Below, one piece after another: positions 32,019 through 41,374 of a stretch of DNA of 64,000 bases. The stretch is from Streptomyces sp. PCS3-D2 (GTDB lineage: Bacteria > Actinomycetota > Actinomycetes > Streptomycetales > Streptomycetaceae). The position numbers and the translations under genes were made by a program. The notes beneath the pieces are model-generated. The model had not been told where the DNA came from. It worked only from the letters and a program-made list of their open reading frames with translations, and did not search any database. Every line of letters begins with the position of its first letter. Positions within the stretch are counted from its first letter, which is position 1. The stretch spans positions 3,511,001 through 3,575,000 of the forward strand of contig NZ_CP097800.1 in assembly GCF_000612545.2 (NCBI RefSeq), in the 5' to 3' direction.

Positions 32019-32603
32019 TCAGGCGTCCAGGGGGTTGGCCGCGATACGGGTGGCCGCGCCGCCCGCGACGTAGGCGGCGGCCGCGCAGCCGGGCTTGCGC
32101 TCCGCCTGGTCCTGGACGAGGGCGGTGAAGGCGGGGCCGAAGCCGGCGCGCGGGTGGGCGGCGAGGAGCTGGGCGGTGAAGGCCGGGGCGAACTCGGCGA
32201 GGCGCAGGCCGGAGACGTCGGCGCTGGTGCCCACCTGGAGGAGGTGGCTCTCGGCGTCCTGCGCCGCGCTGACGTCGTCCCGCATGTGCCGGACGATGAT
32301 CTCCTCGGCGCGGGCCCGGCGGTCCGCCGGCCAGCCCAGGCCCGCCGTCAGCACGCGCGCCACGTGGCCGCCCGCCTCCTCGAAGGGCAGGGTGTGGCTG
32401 TCGAACGGCGCGGTCAGGCCCAGGTCGTGCAGGAGGGCCGCCACGTAGAAGAGCTCCCGGTCGTACTCCAGGCCGTGGTCCTGCGCGTACCGCGCGCCGA
32501 AGGCGTAGGAGCGCACGCTGTGGTTGAGCAGCGCCGTGTCCGCGTACTCCGAAGCGATCTCCAGGGCGGCACGGGCCGATGTGGTGTCGAGGGTCCACGT
32601 CAT
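32019..32603 (-). CDS. HD-domain phosphohydrolase-like protein
   Basis: A 194-residue protein with the HD pattern: NHSVRSYAFGARYA (first His), AALLHDLGLT (the H-D pair), and VRHMRDDV further on. HD proteins use these residues to bind metal and hydrolyse phosphate esters; some relatives act as cyanamide hydratases. The order and spacing here resemble the latter group. It follows the cytosine deaminase gene by six bases and is probably co-transcribed with it, which suggests a nitrogen-compound salvage role. The substrate is not certain. Confidence 0.8.
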   Translation of the reverse strand: MTWTLDTTSARAALEIASEYADTALLNHSVRSYAFGARYAQDHGLEYDRELFYVAALLHDLGLTAPFDSHTLPFEEAGGHVARVLTAGLGWPADRRARAEEIIVRHMRDDVSAAQDAESHLLQVGTSADVSGLRLAEFAPAFTAQLLAAHPRAGFGPAFTALVQDQAERKPGCAAAAYVAGGAATRIAANPLDA

Positions 32604-32609
32604 GGCACG

Positions 32610-33911
32610 TCAGCGTAGGCGGCGGGTGAAGTCGACGTCCGCCGGGGGCTCCCCGGGCCAGGACAGCCGGGTCGGCACGGTCGGGGTCTCGGCGAGTACG
32701 GAGCCGCGCGAGACCACGTAACGGGGCCGCACCTGGCGGCGAATCGCCTCCTCGGGCGTGGGCGCGGGCAGCAGCACGAAGGAGGCGGGGGCTCCGGCGG
32801 TGATGCCGTACGCATCGGCGCCGAGGCCGAGCACGCGTGCCGCACGGTCCGTCACCATCGAGAAGGCCACCGGGATGTCGTCGGCGCCGGTGAGCTGGGC
32901 GGCGTACAGGCCGACGAGGGCGGTCTGCAGCGGGTTGGCGGTGCCGAGGGCGTTCCAGGGGTCCATCACGTCGTCGTGGCCGAAGGCCACGTTGACCCCG
33001 GCCGCCAGCATCTCCCGGACCTGGGTGAGGCCGCGCCGCTTGGGGTAGGCGTCGAAGCGGCCCTGGAGGTTGAGGTTGGCGAAGGGGTTGGCGATCAGGT
33101 TGATGCCCGAACGGGACAGCAGCCGCTGGAGTTTGAAGCTGTAGGCGCCGTTGTAGGAGCCCATGGCCGTGGTGTGGGAGGCGGTGGCCCGCTCGCGCAG
33201 GCCCGAGCGCAGGGCGAGGGTGGCGAGCACCTCCACGAAGCGGGACTGCTCGTCGTCGATCTCGTCGCAGTGGGCGTCCACCCGCAGGCCGTGTTCCTCG
33301 GCCAGTGCGAAGGCGGTGTGCAGCGAGGCGACACCGTCCTCGCGGGTGTCCTCGAAGTGCGGGATCGCGCCGACGACGTCCGCCCCGCGGGAGACGGCCT
33401 CGCGCAGCAGTGCCTCGCCGTCCGGGTAGGAGACGATGCCCTCCTGGGGGAAGGCGACGATCTGCAGGTCCATGACGTCCCGCACCCGGTCGCGGACCTC
33501 CAGCAGCGCGTCGAGCGCGGTGAGGGACGGGTCGGTGACGTCGCAGTGGGTACGGACGTGCAGGACGCCGTGGGCAGCCTGCCAGCGCAGCACCTCGGTG
33601 GCCCGCGCGACCACGTCCTCACGGGTCAGGGTGCGCTTGCGCTCGCTCCAGCAGGCGATGCCCTCCCACAGGGTGCCGGAGGTGTTGGGGCGCGGCTCGC
33701 CGGCGGTCAAAGCCGTGTCGAGGTGGATGTGCGGTTCGACGAAGGGTGCGGTGAGCAGGCTGCCGTGCGCCTCGACGAGGACGCCGGTGGCCGGCGGTTC
33801 CTTCTGGTCGTCGTGGGGGACCACCCGCGCGATGCGGCCGTCCTCCCCGACCTCGACGTCGGACAGGCCTGGTGTGTGGAGCAGCCGGGCGCCCCGGACG
33901 ATCATCCGCAT
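32610..33911 (-). CDS. codA: Cytosine deaminase-like amidohydrolase
   Basis: A 433-residue amidohydrolase-superfamily enzyme with the CodA pattern: metal ligands in FVEPHIHLDTAL, HVRTHCDV, a catalytic VDAHCDEIDD, ASHTTAMGSYN and the final FGHDDVMDPW. Cytosine deaminase converts cytosine to uracil in pyrimidine salvage; isoguanine and creatinine relatives have similar motifs. The start is the ATG at 33911 (MRMIVRGARLL). The HD-domain gene follows six bases downstream. No transporter gene lies beside it. Confidence 0.85.
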   Translation of the reverse strand: MRMIVRGARLLHTPGLSDVEVGEDGRIARVVPHDDQKEPPATGVLVEAHGSLLTAPFVEPHIHLDTALTAGEPRPNTSGTLWEGIACWSERKRTLTREDVVARATEVLRWQAAHGVLHVRTHCDVTDPSLTALDALLEVRDRVRDVMDLQIVAFPQEGIVSYPDGEALLREAVSRGADVVGAIPHFEDTREDGVASLHTAFALAEEHGLRVDAHCDEIDDEQSRFVEVLATLALRSGLRERATASHTTAMGSYNGAYSFKLQRLLSRSGINLIANPFANLNLQGRFDAYPKRRGLTQVREMLAAGVNVAFGHDDVMDPWNALGTANPLQTALVGLYAAQLTGADDIPVAFSMVTDRAARVLGLGADAYGITAGAPASFVLLPAPTPEEAIRRQVRPRYVVSRGSVLAETPTVPTRLSWPGEPPADVDFTRRLR

Positions 33912-33950
33912 GGCGCCAGCGTACGGACGAAGGCGGTCGGCCGCGCGCGT

Positions 33951-34118
33951 TCAGCCGCGCCTGGCCTGGGCCTTCTGCTGCATGCCGCGGGTCTTCGCCG
34001 CCGTGGAGTGCGGGTCCTTGACCGCGGCCTTCGCACGGGCCTCGGCAGCCGTGTTCTTCGCCAGCGCGCGTTCGGAGTCCTGGTGCATGTGGTGGCCGGT
34101 GCGGGCCTTCTTGGCCAT
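33951..34118 (-). CDS. Small Lys/Ala-rich protein
   Basis: A 55-residue basic protein (MAKKARTGHHMHQDSERAL...) with an unusually strong ribosome site, AAGGAGGAACG, before the ATG at 34118. It has no hydrophobic segment and is rich in Lys, Ala, Arg and Gln. Such short basic proteins are often highly expressed in Streptomyces, but no function is recognised. The longer open frame upstream would run into the divergent peptidase promoter region, so it was not used. Confidence 0.65.
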   Translation of the reverse strand: MAKKARTGHHMHQDSERALAKNTAAEARAKAAVKDPHSTAAKTRGMQQKAQARRG

Positions 34119-34206
34119 GATCGTTCCTCCTTGGAGTACGGGTTCCACTGTGCGCCCGTTCGGAGCAGTCGGCACCCCGGGGGGGCGCTGCGGCCACAAT
34201 GGGCGC

Positions 34207-36018
34207 ATGACCAGCGACAGCGAGATCACCCCCGACATGCCCGACTGGGAGAAGCGGTTCCGCGCACCGCGCGTCGGGCTGCCCGAATGGGCCGAGGACG
34301 CCCCGGACCGTTCGCTCTTCGTCTCCAACGCGACCGGCACCTTCGAGATCTACGCCTGGGACCGCGCCACGGGTGCGCAGCGGCAGGCCACCGACCGCCC
34401 CAACGGCACCACCGACGGCACCCTCTCCCCCGACGGCGAGTGGATCTGGTGGTTCTCCGACACCGACGGCGACGAGTTCGGAACCTGGGTGCGCCAGCCC
34501 TTCGCCGGCGGCCCCGACGAGCCCGCCACTCCGGGCCTCGAACCCTCCTACCCGGCGGGGCTGGCCATCGGGCGCGACGGCACCACGGTCGTCGGGCGCT
34601 CCACGGACGAGGACGGCTCGACCGTCCACGTGGTCCGCCCGGACGGCTCGGAGCCCGCGGTGATCTACCGGCACCGGGAGTCCGCGGGCGTGGGCGACCT
34701 GTCGCGCGACGGCACCCTGCTGGCCATCGAGCACACCGAGCACGGCGACGCCATGCACTCCGCCCTGCGCGTCCTCACCCTGGACGGGAGCACCGTCGCC
34801 GAGCTGGACGACTCCCGCGGCGGGACGGAGGAGCTCGGTCTGGAGGTGCTCGGCTTCGCCCCGGTCGCGGGCGACACCCGGCTGCTCATCGGCCACCAGC
34901 GGCGCGGCCGCTGGGAGCCGCTGGTGTGGGACGTGGCCACGGGGGCCGAGCAGGAGCTCGCGATCGACCTGCCGGGCGACGTCAGCGCCGAGTGGTGCCC
35001 GGACGGATCCGCGCTGCTGGTCGCGCACAGCTTCGAGGCGCGCACCGAGCTGTGGCGCTACGACCTGGCCGCGGGGGAGCTCGTACGCGTGGACACGCCG
35101 CCGGGGACGGTGTCCGGGGCCACCGCGCGGCCCGATGGGACGGTGGAGTACCTGTGGTCCTCGGCCGCCGAGCCGCCGGCGGTGCGGTCCACCGCGGGCG
35201 GGGCCGTCCTGGATCCGCCGGGCCTGCGGCCGCCGGGCTCGCTGCCGGTGGAGGACGCCTGGGTGGAGGGTCCGGGCGGCCGGATCCACGCGCTCGTCCA
35301 GCGTCCGTCGGGGCACGGCGACGGCCCCTTCCCGACGATCTTCGAGATCCACGGCGGGCCGACCTGGCACGACAGCGACGCCTTCGCCGCGACCCCGGCG
35401 GCCTGGCTGGACCACGGCTTCGCGGTGGTCCGGGTCAACTACCGGGGCTCGACGGGATACGGCCGCGAGTGGACCGACGCCCTCAAGCACCGGGTCGGTC
35501 TGATCGAGCTGGAGGACATCGGGGCGGTCCGCGCGTGGGCGGTCGCGTCGGGCCTCGCGGACCCGGAGCGGCTCGTCCTGTCGGGCGGCTCCTGGGGTGG
35601 CTACCTGACGCTGCTGGGCCTGGGCACGCAGCCGGAGGCCTGGGCCGTGGGCCTGGCCGCCGTGCCGGTCGCGGACTACGTGACGGCCTACCACGACGAG
35701 ATGGAGGCGCTGAAGGCCCTGGACCGCACCCTCTTCGGCGGTACCCCGCAGGAGGTCCCGGACCGGTACGAGGTCTCCTCCCCGCTGACCTATGTGGACC
35801 GGGTGAAGGCCCCGGTCCACATTGCGGCCGGCGTGAACGACCCGCGCTGCCCGATCCGGCAGATCGACACCTACGTGGACCGGCTCGTGGCGCGCGGGGC
35901 GGTGCACGAGGTGTACCGGTACGACGCCGGGCACGGCTCGCTGGTCGTGGAGGAGCGGATCAAGCAGGTACGGATGGACCTGGAGTTCGCGCTGAAGCAC
36001 CTGCCCGCCCGACCCTGA
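34207..36018 (+). CDS. S9-family (prolyl oligopeptidase-like) peptidase
   Basis: A 603-residue protein. Residues 30-350 form a beta-propeller (repeats such as LSPDGEWIWWFSDTDGDE), and the C-terminal 250 residues are an alpha/beta hydrolase with nucleophile Ser462 (SGGSWGGY), Asp in GVNDPRCPI and His in DAGHGSLV. This is the acylaminoacyl-peptidase/dipeptidyl-peptidase type of family S9, which trims short peptides. No signal peptide is visible, so it is cytoplasmic. The ATG at 34207 is the first plausible start. SURF1 follows 37 bases downstream. Confidence 0.9.
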   Translation: MTSDSEITPDMPDWEKRFRAPRVGLPEWAEDAPDRSLFVSNATGTFEIYAWDRATGAQRQATDRPNGTTDGTLSPDGEWIWWFSDTDGDEFGTWVRQPFAGGPDEPATPGLEPSYPAGLAIGRDGTTVVGRSTDEDGSTVHVVRPDGSEPAVIYRHRESAGVGDLSRDGTLLAIEHTEHGDAMHSALRVLTLDGSTVAELDDSRGGTEELGLEVLGFAPVAGDTRLLIGHQRRGRWEPLVWDVATGAEQELAIDLPGDVSAEWCPDGSALLVAHSFEARTELWRYDLAAGELVRVDTPPGTVSGATARPDGTVEYLWSSAAEPPAVRSTAGGAVLDPPGLRPPGSLPVEDAWVEGPGGRIHALVQRPSGHGDGPFPTIFEIHGGPTWHDSDAFAATPAAWLDHGFAVVRVNYRGSTGYGREWTDALKHRVGLIELEDIGAVRAWAVASGLADPERLVLSGGSWGGYLTLLGLGTQPEAWAVGLAAVPVADYVTAYHDEMEALKALDRTLFGGTPQEVPDRYEVSSPLTYVDRVKAPVHIAAGVNDPRCPIRQIDTYVDRLVARGAVHEVYRYDAGHGSLVVEERIKQVRMDLEFALKHLPARP

Positions 36019-36055
36019 GGACCGGTGGCCGGTGCACCCCCCGTACCGTGGTGGG

Positions 36056-36898
36056 GTGCACCGGTTTCTCCTGACCCCGCGCTGGTGGGGGATCAACGTC
36101 TTCGTCGCGCTCGCGGTCCCCTTCTGCCTGTTCATGGGGTCCTGGCAGCTCGGCCGGTTCGAGGCGCGGGTGGACAGCCACCGGGAAGCGACCGCAGAAC
36201 GGCCCGTCGACCGGGCGGCCGCGCCCCTGGACTCGCTGCTCCCGGTCGACACGGAGACCTCCGGGCGGATGGCTTCTGCGTCCGGGGAGTACGGCGAGCA
36301 GATGCTGGTGCCCGAGCGGCGGCTCGACGGCGCGACCGGTTTCTACGTCCTGACGCTGCTGAAGACCGACTCCGGCAAGGCCCTGCCGGTGGTCCGGGGC
36401 TGGCTGCCCGGTGCCGCGGACCCCGCGAAGGCGCCGGCCGCGCCGACGGGCCGGGTCGAGGTGACCGGCGCCCTGCAGGCCTCGGAGAACTCGGGGACGA
36501 AGGGGGTCCACGCCCAGGGGGGCCTGCCCGCCGGACAGCTCGGCGTGATCGCCGCGGCCACTCTGGTCAACATCGTCCCGCACGACCTGTACGACGCGTG
36601 GCTGACCGTGCAGACCCCGGTGGACGGGATGCTCCCGGTGCCTGCGCAGGCGCCGACCAACACCGGGCTCGACCTCAAGGCCTTCCAGAACCTCGGCTAC
36701 ACGGGCGAGTGGTTCGTCTTCGTCGCCTTCGTGCTCTTCATGTGGTTCCGGCTCTACCGCCGCGAGGTGGAAACCCTGCGCGACGCGGAGGCGGGCCTGC
36801 TCGACCCCGCCGACCCCGCCAAGCCCGCCGACCCGGCCGACCCGGCCGACCCGCCTGCGCAGGATCAGTCGTCGACCGGGATCGCACCCGTCCGGTAG
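36056..36898 (+). CDS. SURF1-family cytochrome oxidase assembly protein
   Basis: A 280-residue protein starting at GTG 36056. It has an N-terminal membrane helix (WWGINVFVALAVPFCLFMGSWQLGRFE), an extracytoplasmic domain with the SURF1 elements GFYVLTLLKT and LPVVRGWLP, and a C-terminal membrane helix (GEWFVFVAFVLFMWFRLYRR). SURF1 assists heme insertion into cytochrome c oxidase. The tail is a Pro/Asp repeat (PADPADPADP). Its 3' end overlaps by 34 bases with the convergent anti-sigma-like gene. Confidence 0.87.
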   Translation: MHRFLLTPRWWGINVFVALAVPFCLFMGSWQLGRFEARVDSHREATAERPVDRAAAPLDSLLPVDTETSGRMASASGEYGEQMLVPERRLDGATGFYVLTLLKTDSGKALPVVRGWLPGAADPAKAPAAPTGRVEVTGALQASENSGTKGVHAQGGLPAGQLGVIAAATLVNIVPHDLYDAWLTVQTPVDGMLPVPAQAPTNTGLDLKAFQNLGYTGEWFVFVAFVLFMWFRLYRREVETLRDAEAGLLDPADPAKPADPADPADPPAQDQSSTGIAPVR

Positions 36899-37959
36899 AC
36901 CGTGCCGCCGCAGGCGTCGGGGATCGACGTCCGCGTCGTCGGCGCGGCGCTGGTCCGAGGGGTGTGGGACACCTCGACGACGCTCGGCGCCTGGGGCGTG
37001 CCCGTCTGGGGCTCCGACGCGGCACCGCTGCCCGGGGCGCCCGAGGTGCCCGCCGAACCGGTCTGCGGCGGCTTGCCGCCGCCGTCCGAGCCGTTCGCGG
37101 CACAGGGCTCGCCCGGCGGCACCCACGCGAAGCGGACCTCGTAGGACTTGTTCGGCGCGAGCACCACCACCGAAGGCTGCGCCGACGGGTCGGGCAGCAG
37201 ACCGCTGCCCGGGTCGCCCGCCGCGTGGTCGACCACGGCGACCCCGGAGCCCGGGACCAGCGTCGCCACGGGCGCGGAGGCCGCGGTCACGTTGTCCCGG
37301 CCGGTGACGGCGCAGCCCCGGGAGGAGACGTTGGTGACCCGGAAGCCGCCGGCCACCCGGCCGTCGCCCTCCGGGTTGCGCACGTAGCCCACGACGCCCA
37401 GTTGCTCGGCGCCGCATCCGGGGACGCCCGGCGAAGCCACCGGCGGCAGCGGGCCGGTGCCCGCCGCCGGGTCCGACGCGGAACCTGCCGGGCCGCCCGG
37501 GTCGCCGGTGCCCGCCGGGCCCGATGCCGGTCCTCCTGTCGTGGCACCGCCCTGCGAGGTGTCGGGCTGCCCGGTGGCACCGCCCGCGTCCACGGAGCCG
37601 CTGAGGGAGCCGCCGGCCTTCGGGTAGGCGCCGTATCCGTTCTGGTGCGGGTCGGAGGCGCCGCTGTGTTCGTCACCGGAGTGCGCCTCGTGCCCGGCCA
37701 CGGTCCGGCGGTCCGCGTCCGTGCCCTCGCCGCCCGCGAGGTGCAGCGCGGCCGGGATCGCGGTCCCCGCGATCAGCGCGGCCGCGGCCGCGCCGACGAC
37801 GGCCCGGCGCCTGCGGGCCCGGCGTCGCGCGGGTACGGCGTGCAGGATCCGCTCCAGCGCGTCCCCGGAGGGCCGGATGCCCTCGACGGCGCCGCGCAGC
37901 AGGATCCGCAGCTCGTCCTCGCCGCTCGCGCCGTCCGGCGCGGTGTGGTCGTCCCTCAT
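36865..37959 (-). CDS. Membrane protein with extracellular DUF4232-like domain, partner of ECF factor
   Basis: A 364-residue protein: a 50-residue cytoplasmic part with a short conserved stretch (LRILLRGAVEGIRPSGDALERILHAVP), one membrane helix (about 52-70), a long Gly/Ser/Pro-rich linker, and an extracellular beta-domain with several Cys (CGAEQLGVVGYVRN, GCAVTGRDNVT, GEPCAANG, DACGG). It overlaps the sigma gene by four bases (ATGA). The position is that of an anti-sigma factor, but the cytoplasmic part is short and lacks a zinc-binding HxxxCxxC, so this is inference. Its 3' end overlaps SURF1. Confidence 0.7.
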   Translation of the reverse strand: MRDDHTAPDGASGEDELRILLRGAVEGIRPSGDALERILHAVPARRRARRRRAVVGAAAAALIAGTAIPAALHLAGGEGTDADRRTVAGHEAHSGDEHSGASDPHQNGYGAYPKAGGSLSGSVDAGGATGQPDTSQGGATTGGPASGPAGTGDPGGPAGSASDPAAGTGPLPPVASPGVPGCGAEQLGVVGYVRNPEGDGRVAGGFRVTNVSSRGCAVTGRDNVTAASAPVATLVPGSGVAVVDHAAGDPGSGLLPDPSAQPSVVVLAPNKSYEVRFAWVPPGEPCAANGSDGGGKPPQTGSAGTSGAPGSGAASEPQTGTPQAPSVVEVSHTPRTSAAPTTRTSIPDACGGTVYRTGAIPVDD

Positions 37960-38738
37960 GACTGCGCAGCCTCCATCGCCACCCGCAGCGCGGCAATGCC
38001 CCGCGATCCGTACGCCTTGACCGAGCCGAGCGACACTCCCAGCGTCTCGGCGACCTGGGCTTCCGTCATGTCCGCGAAGTAGCGCAGCACCAGCACCTCG
38101 CGCTGGCGGCGCTGGAGTCCCCGCATCGCCTTGATCAGATCGTCCCGTTCCAGTTGGTCGTAGGCGCCCTCTTCGGCGCTCGCCATGTCCGGCATGGGCT
38201 TCGACAGCAGCTTGAGGCCGAGGATGCGGCGGCGCAGAGCGGAACGCGAGAGGTTCACGACGGTCTGGCGCAGGTACGCCAGGGTCTTCTCGCGGTCGCG
38301 GACCCGGTTGCGCGCCGAGTGCACCCGGATGAACGCCTCCTGCACCACGTCCTCGCAGGAGGCGGTGTCGTCGAGGAGCAGCGCGGCGAGGCCGAGGAGT
38401 GAGCGGTAGTGCGCCTGGTAGGTGGCCGTGAGGTGGTCGACGGTGGTGCCGGCCACCACGTCGGCCGCTCCGGCCGCTCCGGCCTCGTCGGCTCTGTCGG
38501 CCTCGTCGGCCCTGTCGTGGGCCCCGTCGTGGGCCTTGCCGTTCGCTTCCGCGTCACCGCTGTCGCGCTGTTCGGGCACGAGACCGCCGGGGGTCCGTGC
38601 GGGGGCCTGTGGGGTCCCCGTCGGAGGGACGGGAACGATCACGGGAAGACCGCCGCCGGGCGTGAGGACGTCCCGGCGCGACGGGAGGACCCCCGTGCGT
38701 GCCGGCAGGACGGCCGATTCGAGCAGTGCCTGTGCCAC
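37956..38738 (-). CDS. ECF RNA polymerase sigma factor, SigE-family type
   Basis: A 260-residue protein. After a low-complexity N-terminal extension of about 100 residues (Asp/Ala/Glu-rich), region 2 (LLGLAALLLDDTASCEDVVQEAFIRV), linker, and region 4 (GLQRRQREVLVLRYFADMTEAQVAETLGVSLGSVKAYGSRG) are clear. The YFADMTEAQVAETLGVSLG stretch is typical of the actinobacterial SigE family. The ATG at 38738 was used; a start nearer to residue 95 would give the usual ECF size. It is coupled to the membrane partner downstream. Confidence 0.85.
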   Translation of the reverse strand: MAQALLESAVLPARTGVLPSRRDVLTPGGGLPVIVPVPPTGTPQAPARTPGGLVPEQRDSGDAEANGKAHDGAHDRADEADRADEAGAAGAADVVAGTTVDHLTATYQAHYRSLLGLAALLLDDTASCEDVVQEAFIRVHSARNRVRDREKTLAYLRQTVVNLSRSALRRRILGLKLLSKPMPDMASAEEGAYDQLERDDLIKAMRGLQRRQREVLVLRYFADMTEAQVAETLGVSLGSVKAYGSRGIAALRVAMEAAQS

Positions 38739-38907
38739 GCCTGTAGGACACGCGTCCCCCGGTCAGGGTTGTACGCGCGCAGAGGCCTCGGCAGGGAACT
38801 CCGTATTGTCCTCATGCGTACCCGCTCTTCCCGATTGCCCCGTCCAGCGAAACGGCAGTCGGGCCATCACCTTGATCAAGGGATCGGCACCGATCCTACA
38901 AAGCGAA

Positions 38908-39984
38908 TTACGCACATTCACCTGCGATCAGTTCCGCGATCTGTGTGGCGTTCAGCGCCGCGCCCCGGCGGAGATTGTCGGCGCACACGAAGAACTCCAG
39001 CGCGTACGGGTCGTCGAGCGCGGCCCGTACGCGCCCCACCCAGGCCGGATCCGTCCCGGCGGCGTCCACGGGGGTGGGGAACTCCCCCGTCCCGGGATCG
39101 TCCACCAGCACCACGCCGGGCGCGGTCTCCAGGATCTCCCGGGCGTGCGCCGCCTTGACCTCGTTCTCGAAGCCGGCCCGCACCGTCAGCGAGTCACCGG
39201 TCAGGACCGGCACCCGCACGCAGGTCACCGACACCGGGAGCGCCTCCAGTTGAAGAATCCGGCGGGTCTGCGCGCGTACGGCCAGCTCGTGCGAGGACCA
39301 GCCGTCCTCGTTCAGCTCGCCGCACCACGGCACCACGTTCAGGGCCAGGGGAGCCGCGAACGGTCCGGTGTCCTCGCCCACGGCACGGCGCACGTCGCCG
39401 GGCTGCTCGCCCAGGGAGGTCCCCGCGACCAGCGACAGCTGGCGGCGCAGCGCCTCGGAGCCGGCCCGGCCGGCCGCGCTCGCGGCCTGGTACGTGGAGA
39501 CGGCCAGCTCGGTCAGGCCGTACTCGGCGTGCAGCGCCCCCAGCGAAGCGATCATCGCGGCGGTGACGGTGTCCGGGCTGGCGACGATCCCGCGCGGCCT
39601 GATGCGTGCCGCGTGGGCGTTGATCTCGGGCACCACGAGCGGTACCTCGGGATCCTCCCGGAAGGCGGCGGACTGGTCGACGACGACCGCGCCGCGCGCG
39701 GTGGCGACGGGCGCCCAGCGGGCCGAGACCTCGGCCGGGGTGAGGAAGAGCGCGACATCGCCCGCCCCGAGGCCGTCGAAGGCGTCCTCGGTGAGGGCGA
39801 GCACCTCGCACTCCTGTCCTCGGACGGACAGCATGCGGCCGGCCGACCGCCCGGAGGCGATCAGCCGTATGTCGCCCCAGACGTCAGCCCGCTCGGACAG
39901 CATCCGGAGCAGGACCGAGCCGACTGCTCCGGTCGCCCCGACGACGGCGAGAGCCGGAGCCGGGGCCGACCGGGCGGCGGTCAT
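38908..39984 (-). CDS. Aspartate-semialdehyde-dehydrogenase-like protein lacking catalytic residues
   Basis: A 358-residue protein of the ASADH family: [14 protein letters not shown] nucleotide-binding loop, [27 protein letters not shown]. However, the active-site N-P-N-C-T-T is replaced by SPDTVT (the Cys position is Thr139), and the catalytic His of the usual G-H-S is Asp264 (TGDSLTV). The conserved E-T-x-K-I is QTRRIL. It overlaps the aspartate kinase gene by four bases. Unless a second copy exists, lysine/threonine synthesis cannot depend on it; it is likely an inactive paralogue or has another activity. Confidence 0.85.
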   Translation of the reverse strand: MTAARSAPAPALAVVGATGAVGSVLLRMLSERADVWGDIRLIASGRSAGRMLSVRGQECEVLALTEDAFDGLGAGDVALFLTPAEVSARWAPVATARGAVVVDQSAAFREDPEVPLVVPEINAHAARIRPRGIVASPDTVTAAMIASLGALHAEYGLTELAVSTYQAASAAGRAGSEALRRQLSLVAGTSLGEQPGDVRRAVGEDTGPFAAPLALNVVPWCGELNEDGWSSHELAVRAQTRRILQLEALPVSVTCVRVPVLTGDSLTVRAGFENEVKAAHAREILETAPGVVLVDDPGTGEFPTPVDAAGTDPAWVGRVRAALDDPYALEFFVCADNLRRGAALNATQIAELIAGECA

Positions 39985-41255
39985 CGTCCGGTGCCTCCGT
40001 AGACGACGGCCTCGTCGCTGTCGGAGTCGAGGCCGAAGGCCGTGTGCACGGCGCGGACGGCCTCGTTGACGTCGTCCTGGCGGGTCACGACCGAGATGCG
40101 GATCTCCGAGGTGGAGATCAGCTCGATGTTGACGCCCGCGTCGGACAGCGCCTGGAAGAACGAGGCGGTGACGCCCGGGTTCGTCTTCATACCGGCCCCG
40201 ACCAGGGAGATCTTGCCGATCTGGTCGTCATAGCGCAGGGAGTCGAAGCCGATCGCGCTCTTCGCCTTCTCCAGGGCGTCGATGGCCTTGTGGCCCTCGG
40301 CCTTGGGAAGCGTGAAGGAGATGTCGGTGAGGCCCGTGGAGGCCGCCGAGACGTTCTGCACGATCATGTCGATGTTGATCTCGGCGTCCGCGATGGCGCG
40401 GAAGATCGCCGCGGCCTCACCCGGCTTGTCCGGGACGCCGACGACCGTGATCTTGGCTTCGGAGACGTCGTGAGCGACTCCGGAGATGATGGCGTGCTCC
40501 ACCTGCTCGTCCCCTTGCGGATTCTCGTTGCTGACCCAGGTGCCCGGCAGTCCCGAGAAGGACGAGCGGACGTGGATCGGGATGTTGTATCGGCGTGCGT
40601 ACTCGACACAGCGGTGCAGCAGCACCTTGGAACCGGAAGCCGCCAGCTCCAGCATGTCCTCGGAGGAGATCCAGTCGATCTTCCGGGCCTTCTTCACGAC
40701 GCGGGGGTCGGCGGTGAAGACGCCGTCGACGTCGGTGTAGATCTCGCAGACCTCGGCGTCCAGTGCCGCGGCGAGCGCCACGGCGGTGGTGTCCGAGCCT
40801 CCGCGGCCCAGCGTGGTGATGTCCTTGGAGTCCGCGGACACGCCCTGGAAACCGGCGACGATGGCGATGTTGCCCTCGTCCAGCGCGGTGCGGATCCGGC
40901 CCGGCGTGACATCGATGATGCGCGCTTTGTTGTGCACCGAGTCGGTGATGACGCCTGCCTGGCTGCCGGTGAACGACTGGGCCTCGTGGCCCAGGTTTTT
41001 GATCGCCATGGCCAACAGGGCCATGGAGATCCGCTCTCCCGCGGTCAGCAGCATGTCGAATTCGCGTCCGGCAGGCATCGGCGAAACCTGCTCGGCGAGA
41101 TCGATCAGCTCGTCCGTCGTGTCGCCCATCGCGGACACCACCACGACCACTTGGTGGCCGTTCTTCTTGGCGTCCACGATCCGCTTGGCGACACGCTTGA
41201 TGCCCTCGGCATCGGCTACGGAGGAGCCTCCGTACTTCTGCACGACAAGGCCCAC
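39981..41255 (-). CDS. lysC: Aspartate kinase
   Basis: A 424-residue protein with the kinase motif [14 protein letters not shown], the [12 protein letters not shown] region, FTADPRVV, and two C-terminal ACT domains ([19 protein letters not shown] and [19 protein letters not shown]) that bind lysine and threonine. It performs the first step of the aspartate pathway. GTG 41255 has GAGGAG at suitable spacing. An internal GTG at 40502, preceded by AAGGGG, begins at [12 protein letters not shown], the point where the smaller beta subunit starts in corynebacterial lysC, so an alpha2-beta2 enzyme from one gene is plausible. It overlaps the asd-like gene by four bases. Confidence 0.95.
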   Translation of the reverse strand: MGLVVQKYGGSSVADAEGIKRVAKRIVDAKKNGHQVVVVVSAMGDTTDELIDLAEQVSPMPAGREFDMLLTAGERISMALLAMAIKNLGHEAQSFTGSQAGVITDSVHNKARIIDVTPGRIRTALDEGNIAIVAGFQGVSADSKDITTLGRGGSDTTAVALAAALDAEVCEIYTDVDGVFTADPRVVKKARKIDWISSEDMLELAASGSKVLLHRCVEYARRYNIPIHVRSSFSGLPGTWVSNENPQGDEQVEHAIISGVAHDVSEAKITVVGVPDKPGEAAAIFRAIADAEINIDMIVQNVSAASTGLTDISFTLPKAEGHKAIDALEKAKSAIGFDSLRYDDQIGKISLVGAGMKTNPGVTASFFQALSDAGVNIELISTSEIRISVVTRQDDVNEAVRAVHTAFGLDSDSDEAVVYGGTGR

Positions 41256-41374
41256 GTGCGCTCCTCGGTCAGTCCGTCTCATTGCGGGTGCAGTCTAACG
41301 AGCGACCGGGATCCGACCTCCTCGTACCGCATCATGAGACGAAAAGATCACAATCCGGGTTCCGTGCCGGAGGG

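Noticed and set aside
33619-36252. Very long minus-strand open frame opposite the S9 peptidase
   Set aside because: A shadow frame typical of G+C-rich DNA; low-complexity Arg/Gly/Pro translation, no motifs.
36025-38082. Long plus-strand open frame across SURF1 and the ECF operon
   Set aside because: Shadow of genes in other frames, with Arg/Gly-rich translation.
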